Positions 34,096-42,871 of a stretch of DNA of 64,000 nucleotides are shown piece by piece (position 1 is the stretch's first letter; every line of letters starts with the position of its first letter). This DNA is from Streptomyces fructofermentans (GTDB taxonomy: Bacteria; Actinomycetota; Actinomycetes; Streptomycetales; Streptomycetaceae): the NCBI RefSeq assembly GCF_014651055.1, contig NZ_BMWD01000033.1:1-64000 (forward strand), given 5' to 3'. The notes under the pieces were generated by a model. The model saw nothing but the letters and a program-made list of their open reading frames with translations, was not told where the DNA came from and made no database searches. A program made the position numbers and the translations under genes.

Positions 34096-34905
34096 CTACG
34101 CCGTGCCGCGGACGACCGCCACGGGGCAGTGCGCGTGGTGCAGCAGGGCCTGGCTCACAGAGCCCAGCAGCATCCCGGTGAACCCGCCGCGCCCTCTCGC
34201 CCCGACGACCATGAGCTGGGCGGACCTGCTCGCCCGGATCAGCGTCTCGCGGGTCTCGCCGCTCAGCACCTCGTGCCGGACGGTGACGTCCGGATACCTC
34301 TCCCCGTGCCCCGCGAGTGCCCGTGCCAGCAGGCGTTCGGCGCCCTCGGCCCCCGTACCTGGTGCCACGTGGTCGGGCAGCCACGCGTGCACGGCCAGGA
34401 TCTCGGCGTCGCGCAGGGCCGCCTCCGCGAACGCGAATGCGACCGCTTCCTCTCCCGCGGGGGAGCCGTCGACTGCGAGCACGATCGGTCCGGTGCCGGC
34501 CGGTTCCTCGCGGGCCACCAGAACCGGGCAGTGGCTGTGCGCGGTCAGGGACGCCGCCGTCGATCCCAGCAGCATGCCGATGAAGGCCCCCGTGCCCCGG
34601 GGGCCGACGACCAGCAGGTCCGCCACCTCCGACTCGGCCGTCAGCACCGCCATCGCGGTACCCGCCACCACGGACTCGGTGACCGCCACCTCGGGCGCCA
34701 CGCTCCGGGCATGCTGCGCGGCCTCGTCCACCAGACGATGGAGGGGCGCGGGGTCCGGCGGCGAATAGGCGGGCCTGGCCGGCAGGCCGACGGCGTGCAC
34801 GACGTGCAGTTCCGCGCGCCGCCGCCGGGCCTCCTCGGCCGCCTCACCCACCGCGGCGAGACTCGACGACGAGCCATCCACTCCTACGACGACACGGTTG
34901 CCCAC
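34096..34905 (-). CDS. universal stress protein, two UspA domains
   Basis: A 269-residue tandem UspA protein. Domain 1 (~1-140) starts NRVVVGVDGSSSSLAAV and has the ATP-binding pattern GPRGTGAFIGMLLGSTAASL. Domain 2 starts IVLAVDGSPAGEEAVAFA and has GARGRGGFTGMLLGSVSQAL. Both loops keep the G-2x-G-9x-G(S/T) layout of ATP-binding Usps. Actinobacterial tandem Usps are associated with hypoxia and dormancy. GTG at 34905 has GGAGG upstream and removes a long non-conserved frame extension to 35913. Confidence 0.9.
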   Translation of the reverse strand: MGNRVVVGVDGSSSSLAAVGEAAEEARRRRAELHVVHAVGLPARPAYSPPDPAPLHRLVDEAAQHARSVAPEVAVTESVVAGTAMAVLTAESEVADLLVVGPRGTGAFIGMLLGSTAASLTAHSHCPVLVAREEPAGTGPIVLAVDGSPAGEEAVAFAFAEAALRDAEILAVHAWLPDHVAPGTGAEGAERLLARALAGHGERYPDVTVRHEVLSGETRETLIRASRSAQLMVVGARGRGGFTGMLLGSVSQALLHHAHCPVAVVRGTA

Positions 34906-34974
34906 TGTTCCTCCAGCCCTCACAGGCACTCCACGTTCCAAGCTTCGGCGCGGGACGGTGATGGCGCCATCCGT

Positions 34975-35016
34975 GCAGGCGGCAGGCGGCAGGCGGCAGG
35001 CGGCAGGCGGCACGCG
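34975..35016. repeat. tandem 7-bp repeat, five perfect copies
   Basis: GCAGGCG is repeated five times exactly (34975-35009), followed by GCACGCG. It lies in the 372-bp divergent gap 34906-35277 between the Usp and amphi-Trp genes, ~70 bases upstream of the Usp start. No gene is visible in this gap. Confidence 0.9.
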
Positions 35017-35277
35017 CCAAGAGGCAGGCGGCCGGGGACCGGGGTCCGGCAGGGTCGGGGTCCGAGGGGACGCGGCGCCCTGCCCTCCCGGCACCCGCCC
35101 CCGTCCGCCCGAGGTGCGGACGGGGCCCCGGGGGACGAGATTGGAATGAGTTGTGCGCGCCGTTGTCGCGATGCCCCCGCTCAGCGGGCGCGCTCGGCGC
35201 ACCGAAGTGATGAGGCACCGACGGCCCGGCCGCGCGTCCGACCCGGAGCCGGGCCGTTTCCGGATGGGAGACACCCG

Positions 35278-35652
35278 TTGAAGGACTTCAAGTTCGAGCA
35301 GAAGCGTTCGCTGTCCCGCTTCGAGGCGGCCGACCAGCTGAGTGCCCTCGCGGCGGCGTTGCGCAAGGGAGGGGAGGTCGAACTGGAACTCGGCGCCGGC
35401 ACACTGAGCCTTCGCATCCCCGACGACCTCCGCAGTGAGGTGGAGATCGAGATCGGCGACGGGGAGGTCGAGCTGGAGATCGAGTTCACCTGGCCGACCG
35501 CGTCGCCGAGGCCGGCACCCTCGCGGACGGCGGAAGCGGCGGACAAGCCGGTTCCGGCGAAGACCGCGGCCGCCAGGCCGGCACGCGGAACCACCACCGC
35601 CGGCAGCAGCAGGGGCAAGAGCGCGAAACGGTCCGCCACGAAGGCGTCCTGA
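35278..35652 (+). CDS. amphi-Trp domain protein
   Basis: A 124-residue protein. Residues 1-72 match the amphi-Trp domain: KDFKFEQKRSLSRFEAADQL, ELELGAGTLSLRIPDDL, then two acidic beta strands EVEIEIGDGEVELEIEFTW. The C-terminal ~50 residues are Ala/Pro/Lys/Ser-rich and positively charged (SSRGKSAKRSATKAS), a disordered tail that might bind nucleic acid or membrane. TTG at 35278 follows GGGAG at a good distance and gives the natural start; the longer open frame to 33958 is a shadow. Function of the family is unknown. Confidence 0.82.
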   Translation: MKDFKFEQKRSLSRFEAADQLSALAAALRKGGEVELELGAGTLSLRIPDDLRSEVEIEIGDGEVELEIEFTWPTASPRPAPSRTAEAADKPVPAKTAAARPARGTTTAGSSRGKSAKRSATKAS

Positions 35653-35777
35653 GCCGTGGAGGACGCGGCAGGCGCGTCGTAAGGGATTCGTCATCTCCCG
35701 AGGGCCACGCGCGGACCCTCCGGCTCGTTGAATGGGGTGGTGGCAGAAAGCCGGGACTCTCGGAGGGCGGGGCGGGG

Positions 35778-36338
35778 ATGGGACGTGTACGTGGGGTGCT
35801 CGGCAGGCCGTGGGCCGTCGGGCTGCTGGTGCCGGCCGTTGCCGGGATCGGCGCCGGGCTGTTCTGGTTCGAGCCGTGGAAGCTCTGGCAGGACGAGACG
35901 GTGAACGAGGCACCGCCCCTGGTGGTCGAGGCCTCCCGGTCCGCCGGGGCGTCGCCTTCCGCGACGGCCTCCGTGCCGGACGGACCGCTGACGCTCGCGA
36001 GTGGCGAACTGGTGAGCCACGAGCACGAGACGTCGGGCACCGTGAAACTCGTACGGCTGTCCGACGGCTCCCATGTCGTGCGGCTGGAGGAGCTCGACAC
36101 CAGCAACGGGCCGGACCTGCGCGTGTGGCTGACCGACGCGCCGGTCAAGGAGGGCCCGGCCGGCTGGCGCGTCTTCGACGACGGTGAGTACGTCAGCCTC
36201 GGCAGACTGAAGGGCAACAAGGGCAGCCAGAACTACGCCGTGCCCGGGGACGTCGACTTGTCCGGATTCAGCAGCGTCAGCATCTGGTGCGACCGCTTCG
36301 ACGTCTCGTTCGGCGCCGCCGAACTCGCCCGCGCCTGA
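35778..36338 (+). CDS. DM13-domain exported protein
   Basis: A 186-residue protein with an N-terminal membrane anchor (about 13-30, AVGLLVPAVAGIGAGLFWF), a Ser/Ala/Pro linker and a DM13 domain from ~68: GELVSHEHETSGTVKLVRLSDGSHVVRLEELDTSNGPDLRVWL is its classic opening, followed by LGRLKGNKGSQNYAVP and SIWCDRFDVSFGAAEL. The lone cysteine near the end is the conserved one proposed to be redox active. DM13 domains are extracellular, sometimes linked to electron transfer; precise role unknown. Confidence 0.85.
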   Translation: MGRVRGVLGRPWAVGLLVPAVAGIGAGLFWFEPWKLWQDETVNEAPPLVVEASRSAGASPSATASVPDGPLTLASGELVSHEHETSGTVKLVRLSDGSHVVRLEELDTSNGPDLRVWLTDAPVKEGPAGWRVFDDGEYVSLGRLKGNKGSQNYAVPGDVDLSGFSSVSIWCDRFDVSFGAAELARA

Positions 36339-36450
36339 GGCCCGACGTGCGGATCCGGCGTACGGGACCGGGAAGCGTTGACGTACTTCGCCGCACACTG
36401 ACGCCAGTTGACGCCAGGTCAAGTCGCGGTCGCTGGCGTGGACTTCCCCG

Positions 36451-37554
36451 CTACACGACAAACGGTGCGAAGCCGATGTGGTCCAGAGCGTCCTCGTGGG
36501 GTTCGGCGACCCGGGGCAGTCCCTCCGTCGTGAAGTGGCCGCGCAGCCAGTCCAGGAGCACGTCCGTGAGGGTGCCCGGCAGCGGCGGGCCCTGCTGGGC
36601 GTGACGCGGCACGACGATCAGCGGCCAGTCGTCCGGTGTGGCGCCCTCGGTGAGCCAGCACAACTGGTCGCCGTCGATCGAGTCGGCGAACGGCAGGAAG
36701 CCGCCCGGCTCGGGCCAGACGGCCAGCGGGTTGAACTGCGGGAACCGGGTGCGCCTGTCGCGGTAGGCGTCCCCGAACCACTCGACCACGGGTGCGAGGT
36801 CGTACTTGTCCGGGCCGAGCGGGGTGTTGAAGCTGAGCCAGTCTGCCCAGCACCCGGCCCCGTAGGCCTTCATGAAGTCCACGTACTCGGTGGGCAGGCG
36901 GGTGCCCAGCCGCTCGTACAGCCAGTCCCAGGTGTGTTCCCCGAGATCGGGTGCGGCGGGAGGGGGCACGAGGGCGATCAGGGTCTCCAGGCCGCTGCCT
37001 TCGGCGAATGCCGCCCGCTGCTCCGGCGTGGGTTCAGGGCGTCGGGCGGGCGGGGTCCACGCCCCGGGTTCGAGGTCGGTGAGGAAGGCCGTACGGACCG
37101 CGGAGGGCCGGAGTCCCTCGGCCACCAGGCGGACCAGGGTGGGCAGCAGGGGCGTGCCGAAGCGCCGCCAGGGGTCGCGGCCCGCGTTCTCGTCGTCCTG
37201 GCAGCGCAGCACGACCGGCCACCGGTCGGGGTCGACGGACGCGGTGGTGTCCCAGTACAGGGTGTCCGCGGTGCGCGTCGCGCCGAAGGGGATGACGCCC
37301 GGTGCGTCGCGTCGGCCCTCCAGGACCCAGGTCCCGTAGTCGAACCAGCCCTTGTTCCCGCAGGGGGTGTGCAGCCACAGGTGTTCGCCGATGTCCAGCG
37401 GGCCGTACGCGGAGGCCACGGCCTTGTAGTCGGCGGGCAGGCGCAGGCCCAGCCAGGACTCGACCGCCGCCCAGTCGACCGGGACGGCGGGACCGTCCGG
37501 GGGCGGGCCGAAGAGGTCGGCGAAGGCGGTGACGTGGGAATCCGAGGCGTTCAT
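36451..37554 (-). CDS. tandem SMI1/KNR4 (SUKH-like) protein
   Basis: A 367-residue protein with two SMI1/KNR4-type modules. The first spans ~25-165 (VDWAAVESWLGLRLPADYKAVASAYGPLDIG ... WDTTASVDPDRWPVVLRC) and the second ~215-350 (WDWLYERLGTRLPTEYVDFMKAYGAGCW ... PDDWPLIVVPR, then GTLTDVLLDWLRGHF). SUKH proteins act as immunity partners of polymorphic nuclease toxins, but many stand alone. There is no toxin gene beside it. ATG at 37554 starts the first module cleanly; the frame open to 37815 is not family-like. Confidence 0.85.
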   Translation of the reverse strand: MNASDSHVTAFADLFGPPPDGPAVPVDWAAVESWLGLRLPADYKAVASAYGPLDIGEHLWLHTPCGNKGWFDYGTWVLEGRRDAPGVIPFGATRTADTLYWDTTASVDPDRWPVVLRCQDDENAGRDPWRRFGTPLLPTLVRLVAEGLRPSAVRTAFLTDLEPGAWTPPARRPEPTPEQRAAFAEGSGLETLIALVPPPAAPDLGEHTWDWLYERLGTRLPTEYVDFMKAYGAGCWADWLSFNTPLGPDKYDLAPVVEWFGDAYRDRRTRFPQFNPLAVWPEPGGFLPFADSIDGDQLCWLTEGATPDDWPLIVVPRHAQQGPPLPGTLTDVLLDWLRGHFTTEGLPRVAEPHEDALDHIGFAPFVV

Positions 37555-37900
37555 GCGTGCAGGGACCTCCGAGCCCGGCGAATGGTTGCCCCGTCGGGGG
37601 AGCGTACGGGTGCCCCTGCGGCGTGGCTGCCGGTGAGGACCGGGGGAGGGGGCGCGTCCCGGCGATCTCCGACGGCCAGCGGTTGCCGCTCCGGACGGCC
37701 GATGGTGGGATGGAAGGGTCTTGTGCCGGACCGCGGTGGCCGGCGACGGCAGGACGAAGCGTGATACGGACCGTCCCGGTCGCGACGCGGCGCCTGTGGT
37801 GGAGAGTCCGAGCACGACCTTCGGTGCCCTCGTCGACGAGTGACGCCGGAATTGGCCGTTGGCCGCGGTGGCATCCGTTCCAGATCACGGAGGCACCCCT
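37555..37900. other. divergent promoter region
   Basis: The 346-bp gap between the SMI1/KNR4 gene and the zinc alcohol dehydrogenase should hold both promoters. No palindrome or gene stands out. Confidence 0.45.
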
Positions 37901-38926
37901 GTGGATACCTATCGCGCCGCGCAGGTGGCTACGGCGAACGGACATTTCGAGGTCGTCGAACGCGATGTGCCGGCGCCGGGCCCCAACCATGTGCGGCTGG
38001 CCGTCGAAGCCTGCGGCATCTGCCACAGCGACGACTTCTTCGTGAGCGGCGGCCTGGCCGGAGTGCGGTTTCCCCTGGTTCCCGGGCACGAGGTCGCCGG
38101 GCGCGTGGAGGAGTTGGGCGAGGGGGCCGAGGGCTACGGCTGGAAGGTGGGGGACCGCGTCACAGTGGGCTGGTTCGGGGGCAGTTGCTGGCACTGCACG
38201 CCCTGCAGGAAGGGCGACTTCATCGTCTGCGAGAACCTCAAGGTTCCCGGCTGGGCCTACGACGGGGGTTTCGCCGAGTCCATGATCGCCCCGGTGGACG
38301 CGCTGGCCCGGATTCCAGAGTCCCTGTCGGCCGTGGACGCGGGGCCCATGGCCTGCGCGGGAGTGACCACCTTCAACGGGTTGCGGCGCAGCGTCGCGGA
38401 ACCGGGCGACCGGGTGGCCGTGGTGGGCCTCGGCGGTCTCGGACACCTCGGCGTGCAGTTCGCCAGGGCGATGGGGTTCGAGACGGTGTCCATCGCCCGG
38501 GGGCAGGAGAAGGCCGAGCTGGCCGAGCGGTTCGGCGCGCACCACTACATCGACAGCACCGGATCGACACCGGTCGGGGAGGCGCTGCAGGCCCTGGGCG
38601 GAGCCAAGGTGGTGCTCGCGACGGCCGGCGACTCCGCCGCCATCACGGCCACGGTCGACGGGCTGACGCCCAGAGGCGAACTCGTGGTCATCGGCATCTC
38701 GCCCGAACCCTTGGACATCACCCCGCTCCAGCTCATCCTGGCGGGCCGGGTCGTGCGCGGCCACCCCTCGGGTACGGCGCAGGACGTGCAGGCCACGCTG
38801 GACTTCAGCGCCCTGCACGGCATCCGTCCCACGGTCGAGGCGCTGCCGCTGAGCGAGGCCGAGGCGGCGTACCGGAAGATGCTTTCCGGCGAGGCGCGCT
38901 TCCGGATGGTCCTCACCAACGGCTGA
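37901..38926 (+). CDS. zinc-dependent alcohol dehydrogenase
   Basis: A 341-residue MDR enzyme with both zinc sites. The catalytic zinc block is CGICHSDD (Cys 38) and PGHEVAGRVEE. The structural zinc lobe is CWHCTPCRKGDFIVC, with four cysteines. The nucleotide loop reads VAVVGLGGLGHLGVQFA. It resembles AdhA/AdhP-type enzymes that oxidise primary alcohols with NAD(P). GTG at 37901 follows ACGGAGGC at an ideal distance; the frame opening at 37859 has no family sequence. No partner genes; an 18-bp palindrome follows downstream. Confidence 0.9.
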   Translation: MDTYRAAQVATANGHFEVVERDVPAPGPNHVRLAVEACGICHSDDFFVSGGLAGVRFPLVPGHEVAGRVEELGEGAEGYGWKVGDRVTVGWFGGSCWHCTPCRKGDFIVCENLKVPGWAYDGGFAESMIAPVDALARIPESLSAVDAGPMACAGVTTFNGLRRSVAEPGDRVAVVGLGGLGHLGVQFARAMGFETVSIARGQEKAELAERFGAHHYIDSTGSTPVGEALQALGGAKVVLATAGDSAAITATVDGLTPRGELVVIGISPEPLDITPLQLILAGRVVRGHPSGTAQDVQATLDFSALHGIRPTVEALPLSEAEAAYRKMLSGEARFRMVLTNG

Positions 38927-39076
38927 CCGGGCGGGATCCGGACCGGAGTTGCCGCGGCGGCCCCCCGCGGACGCGGAGCTGTGCGGCCGCACGGCACGGG
39001 GTCACCGGGGTCACCGGTCGACGAGCCGCGTCCGACGAGTGCCTGTGCCGCGTGTGCGTCAACCACTGAGCAGGAG

Positions 39077-39094
39077 CCGCACGGGCCCGTGCGG
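39077..39094 (+). terminator. 18-bp perfect palindrome after ADH gene
   Basis: CCGCACGGG-CCCGTGCGG, followed by a GC-rich run, lies 150 bases after the dehydrogenase stop in the gene-free gap 38927-39248. Probably a terminator; an operator for the next gene is the alternative. Confidence 0.5.
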
Positions 39095-39248
39095 GGGGCC
39101 GCTTCGGCGGGACCGCGCGGACACGCTAGGCCTGCGCGGTGCCGCTTTTTGACGTGTCGTCAGCAGTATCGTCCGTGCAGGCCCGTCGAGGCCCGGGCGC
39201 CGGCCCACCAGGGCGGGCGCGAACGCGGTGCGGGACCGGAACGGGGCG

Positions 39249-39776
39249 ATGCGGCAGATGGTGGACGACGGGCAGCCGGCGCTGCCGCCCGAGCAGGACG
39301 CGGGCGCGCTGGCGGACCGGCTCAAGGAGCGCATCTACGCGACCATCACCATGATCGCCGTGGTGGTGGGACTGTCCCTGGGCCACGCCGGTCCGACCGG
39401 CGCCTTGGCCACCGTCCTCACGACCGCCCTGGGCCTGTGGCTCGCCGCGTTCGTCGCCGACCAGCAGGCGCACCGCACGGTCCACCGCCATCTGGCCACC
39501 GGACGCGAACTGCGCCGGATGCTGTACGTCAGCAGCCCCCTGCTCTCCTGCGCGGTGGGCCCCGCGGTGATGATCGCCCTCGCGGCCCTGGACGTGCTGT
39601 CCCTCTCCGCGGCCCTGCTCACGTCGGCGGGACTGGGCGTCGTCTCGCTCTTCATCTGGGGGTGCACGGGCGGGGTGCGCATGGGAGGCGGCCTCCTCCT
39701 CGCGACCCTGGCAGGCCTTCTCGACGCGGCCATCGGTGTCGCGGTCGTCCTGGTCAAGGTGTCCGCGGGCCACTGA
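39249..39776 (+). CDS. small multi-pass membrane protein
   Basis: A 175-residue protein with four predicted membrane helices (about 33-50 ATITMIAVVVGLSLG; 58-78 LATVLTTALGLWLAAFVA; 108-128 CAVGPAVMIALAALDVLSL; and Gly-rich helices 132-175). A short histidine-rich cytoplasmic loop follows helix 2 (ADQQAHRTVHRHLATGRELRR). I know no family function. The ATG at 39249 has GGAACGGGG upstream; an ATG nine bases later and a GTG at 39228 are alternatives. Confidence 0.6.
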   Translation: MRQMVDDGQPALPPEQDAGALADRLKERIYATITMIAVVVGLSLGHAGPTGALATVLTTALGLWLAAFVADQQAHRTVHRHLATGRELRRMLYVSSPLLSCAVGPAVMIALAALDVLSLSAALLTSAGLGVVSLFIWGCTGGVRMGGGLLLATLAGLLDAAIGVAVVLVKVSAGH

Positions 39777-39961
39777 CTCGGGGCATGTGCCGGGCGGGGG
39801 GCCGCGTCGCCCCCTGCGGGACTCCGTCCCCCCCCCCGGCGGCATCGCTCCTCGTCCGGCGGTGCGGTCGCGCGGCCGCGCGCGAAACCTGGATGACAGC
39901 GCCTTGAGCGTTTGGCACAATCGCCCGGCGCTCTGCCCCGCCCGATTCCCGAGGAGTCACC

Positions 39962-40651
39962 ACGACCACCACTGACCAGCTCGCTCCGGCCCGGTTGCCG
40001 TGGTCCGCCGCCGATCCCGACCGCGTTCCCTTCGTCTGGGACGAGGAGGAGGCGTCCCGCACCACCGCCGAGATCACCTCGATGGTCCCCGTCGCGGACG
40101 CCGGATGGCAGGAGAAGCACCGCTTCATCCACGAGGTCACGGTCCTGCTGGCGGCCCGTTACGGCCGGTGGACCTGCGGATGGCACTGGGCGGTCGGCGA
40201 GGGCGGCGGGGGCGGTGTCGTCGGCAGCTGGTGCTGCGCCTCCCATTCCGTACGTGAACCCGCGGCGACAGCGGCCGGCGTGATCGCGTCACTGCTGGAG
40301 TGGCGCGACTGGCTGGAGGAACTCGCCGAACGGTTCCAGCAGTTGGCGCCGCCCGCCGAGGCGGACGCCGAGCTGCGCAGCTGGCACCTGGAACGGGCCG
40401 CCACCCGCCTGGTCACCGTCGTCGTGGACCGTACGGGTGCCGAATGCGGCTGGTACGGGCTCTGCCACACCGTGCTGACCTGGTTCCTGTCCTCCACCGG
40501 CATGGGTCCGGAGGACGCGAGGGCTGCCGTCGAGGCCGCGATCGGTGGACGGTTCGAGAGCTGGACGACACCACCGCGGCCCCTGGTCGACACCGTCGGC
40601 GAGGACCTCGCCGTGGGCCTGACCGGAGAACGGCCCTACCGTGAGCGCTGA
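39962..40651 (+). CDS. hypothetical protein, possible ACG start, Fic partner
   Basis: A ~229-residue soluble protein of unknown family, rich in Trp and Cys (YGRWTCGWHWAVGEG; GSWCCASHS; ECGWYGLCHTVLTWFL). Translation signals are odd: GAGGAG at 39951-39956 is followed after five bases by ACG ACC ACC ACT GAC, exactly where ATG ACC ACC would be expected. The first ordinary start in frame is a TTG at 39995 without a ribosome site. ACG initiation (residues TTTTDQLAPARLPWSAADPD) is therefore likely, or ATG was lost by mutation or error. The 3' end overlaps the Fic-like gene by 11 bases, so the two are co-translated. Confidence 0.6.
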   Translation, partial: TTTTDQLAPARLPWSAADPDRVPFVWDEEEASRTTAEITSMVPVADAGWQEKHRFIHEVTVLLAARYGRWTCGWHWAVGEGGGGGVVGSWCCASHSVREPAATAAGVIASLLEWRDWLEELAERFQQLAPPAEADAELRSWHLERAATRLVTVVVDRTGAECGWYGLCHTVLTWFLSSTGMGPEDARAAVEAAIGGRFESWTTPPRPLVDTVGEDLAVGLTGERPYRER

Positions 40652-41276
40652 TGCCCTGGCCGCCTGGTGCCGTACCCGGAGCCGGGTCGACTGGTCCGCC
40701 GCGGGCGATGCGACGCCGGGTCCGGTCGACGCGATCGAGGACGGCCTCGCCGCGTGGTGCGGGACGCAGAGCCGGCCCGCGAGCCGGGATCGGGGCCGCA
40801 GGCTGCTCGTGGCGCTGACCCGGACGCGCGCGGACGCCTCGCAGGGCCGCCCCCTCACGTACCCGCTGCTGGCCGAATGGCAGCGGCTCGTCCTCGGCGT
40901 CCCGCAGGTTGGCTTCCGGCAGGGCGACGCCTTCGCCAAGGGCGGCCGTGAACGCTACGCGCTCACCCCGCACACCCGGCAGGACTTCGAGGAGTGTCTG
41001 CGCGATGCCGCCGACGCGCGGGTCCCCCTGGCCGCCCGCGCGGCCAGGGCCTTTCTGGACGTGGCCTTCTTCCACCCGTTCCCGGACGGCAACGCCCGCC
41101 TGGCCATGCTCACCCTGGGCCATGTCCTGGAGCTGGAACGGGTCCGGCTGGATCGGGCCGGCCCGCTGCAGACCACGCGCTACGCGGACGACGCCGCCGG
41201 CGCGGCGGACCTCGCCGTCCTGGTCTCGGTCCTCATCCGCGCGACCCGTGGCCGGGCCACCGGAGCCCGTCACTGA
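40641..41276 (+). CDS. Fic-family protein with degenerate active motif
   Basis: A 211-residue protein with the Fic helix pair. The motif reads HPFPDGNARLAM (H145-M156), while active enzymes have HPFx(D/E)GNGRxxR. The catalytic His, Phe, Asp, Gly, Asn and first Arg are kept; the second Gly is Ala and the last Arg is Met. AMP-transfer may be weak, altered or lost. The N-terminal half is helical without an obvious inhibitory (S/T)xxxE(G/N) helix. GTG at 40641 lies inside the previous gene, so translation is coupled, and the upstream protein may be its partner or inhibitor. Fic proteins modify proteins post-translationally and occur in toxin-antitoxin modules. Confidence 0.75.
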   Translation: MSADALAAWCRTRSRVDWSAAGDATPGPVDAIEDGLAAWCGTQSRPASRDRGRRLLVALTRTRADASQGRPLTYPLLAEWQRLVLGVPQVGFRQGDAFAKGGRERYALTPHTRQDFEECLRDAADARVPLAARAARAFLDVAFFHPFPDGNARLAMLTLGHVLELERVRLDRAGPLQTTRYADDAAGAADLAVLVSVLIRATRGRATGARH

Positions 41277-41312
41277 GAGCACGGCGCTTCCGGGTTCCGG
41301 GGTACCGGTCCT

Positions 41313-41349
41313 CGGCGGCCGTCCGTCGCCGACCGACGCACGGCCGCCG
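41313..41349. terminator. hairpin between convergent Fic and PP2C genes
   Basis: A 10-bp stem (CGGCGGCCGT at 41313-41322; ACGGCCGCCG at 41340-41349) enclosing a 17-base loop that can form a smaller stem. It sits between gene ends at 41276 and 41404. Confidence 0.65.
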
Positions 41350-41403
41350 TCGGTGACTGCCGGGGGCGGGTGCCGTACGCCGGCCGCGCGCCCCAGGGCC
41401 AGG

Positions 41404-42717
41404 TCAGTGGCCGTCGTACTCCGGCGGGACGCGGAGGATCATCATCGCGGTGTCGTCGACGGCATGGCCGCCGGCATGGGCGGACGCCTCCCGCCAGAGC
41501 AGGTCGAGAGTGGTGGCGGCGTCGGCGCCGTGCGTGGCGGCCAGCGTCCGGGCGAGGCGGTCGTCCCCGAAGAGCGGGCCGCGGTGCCGGTCGCGGGCCT
41601 CGGTGAGGCCGTCGCTGTAGAGGAGCAGCGAGTCCCCGGGGTGCAGGCGGAAGGCGGTCTCGTCGAAGTCGTCGCGGGAGGCCGGGATCTCGGGGCTCAA
41701 CAGGATGCCGGTCGCGTTCAGTTCCTCGACGGTGCCGTCCGCACGCCGGATCAGGGCCGGCGGGTGGCCCGCGCTGGCGTAGAGGCCGGTGATCCCCTCG
41801 GAGGTGGGCTCGAAGACGGCCATGGCGGCGGTCAGGAAGCGCTCGCTGACGCGCTGGTCGACCAGCGCCTCGTGCAGCCGGTGCAGGACGGTGGCCGGGT
41901 TGTGGTGCTGGTTGGCCTCGGCGCGCACCGTGTAGCGGGCGAGGGTGGTGACCTTCACCGCGTCGAGGCCCTTGCCGCACACGTCGCCCATCACCGCGGA
42001 CCACTTGCTGTCGCGGGTCCGGAACAGGTCGTAGAAGTCGCCGACCACCTCGGCCCCCATGGCGCCGGTGGCGTCGGCCGGTCGGTGGACCGCGGCCACG
42101 TCGAGTCCGGGCACCCGTGGGAGGCAGGGCGGCAGCAGGCTCTCCTGCAGTGTTCGGGCCAGTGCGGCCGAGGCGTCGCCCGAGGCCCGGGCCTCGCGCA
42201 GCGCCTGGCGCAGCGCGATCTCTGAGGAGACCGAGCGCGCGAGGATGCGCAGGGCCTCGCACTGCTGCGGGGTGAAGGGCCGGGCGTTCTTGTCGATGAC
42301 ACAGAACCCGCCGAGTACGTGCCCGTCCGGCGAGACCACGGGGTAGCCCGCCCAGGCGCCCATTCCGAGAGCGCTGATGGCGGGGAGGTCCATGATGCGC
42401 GGGTCGGTCCTCGCGTCCGGCGCCAGAAGCTCCTTGCCGGTCCCGATCAGGAGGTGGCACGGGCTGTCGTGGATGCCGTTCTCGCGCTCGGCCGCCGGAA
42501 CCGCGCCCACCGCGCTCTTCCAGAACGACCTCCGCTCGTCGGCGACGGTGAAGAACGCCATGTCCGCGCCCGTGAGGGCGAGGGCGAGCCGCCCGATGTC
42601 GTCGAACGCCCCCTCGGGACCGGTGTCCAGCAGTCCGGAGGCCGCCACCGCCGCCAGTCGCGCCGGATCGGACACCTGCGCCGGCAGTTCTCGGGCCGGG
42701 GTCGCATTCACGGTCAT
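41404..42717 (-). CDS. GAF-domain PP2C/SpoIIE phosphatase
   Basis: A 437-residue soluble phosphatase. A GAF sensor domain (about 15-165) opens PARLAAVAASGLLDTGPEGAFDDIGRLAL, runs through VADERRSFWKSAVG and ends GGFCVIDKNARPF. A short coiled linker precedes a SpoIIE/RsbU domain with VVGDFYDLF, VMGDVCGKGLDAV, LYASAGHPPAL, LLYSDGLTEA and VDDTAMMIL. The GAF domain should gate the release of a STAS antagonist. ATG at 42717 follows AGGAAAG. The frame remains open another 127 codons upstream with a 6-residue Ala/Arg/Leu periodicity encoded by 18-bp repeats; this is probably non-coding. Confidence 0.9.
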   Translation of the reverse strand: MTVNATPARELPAQVSDPARLAAVAASGLLDTGPEGAFDDIGRLALALTGADMAFFTVADERRSFWKSAVGAVPAAERENGIHDSPCHLLIGTGKELLAPDARTDPRIMDLPAISALGMGAWAGYPVVSPDGHVLGGFCVIDKNARPFTPQQCEALRILARSVSSEIALRQALREARASGDASAALARTLQESLLPPCLPRVPGLDVAAVHRPADATGAMGAEVVGDFYDLFRTRDSKWSAVMGDVCGKGLDAVKVTTLARYTVRAEANQHHNPATVLHRLHEALVDQRVSERFLTAAMAVFEPTSEGITGLYASAGHPPALIRRADGTVEELNATGILLSPEIPASRDDFDETAFRLHPGDSLLLYSDGLTEARDRHRGPLFGDDRLARTLAATHGADAATTLDLLWREASAHAGGHAVDDTAMMILRVPPEYDGH

Positions 42718-42871
42718 GTGCTTTCCTGTCCTGCTCGCGAATCCTCGGCCATCGCCGCGGAACCGTTCGGGCCGCGGGGCGCCGCGTCCTTCGGCGTCCG
42801 TCCGCGACGCCTGGACCTGCGGCTGTCCCGCTGCCCGATTTCGTACTGTCGCCTCCGCGAGGGCTGTCGCG

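Noticed and set aside
33958..35277. Long + frame running into the amphi-Trp gene
   Set aside because: It lies antisense to the clear UspA gene; only the last 124 codons, from TTG 35278, look like a protein family.
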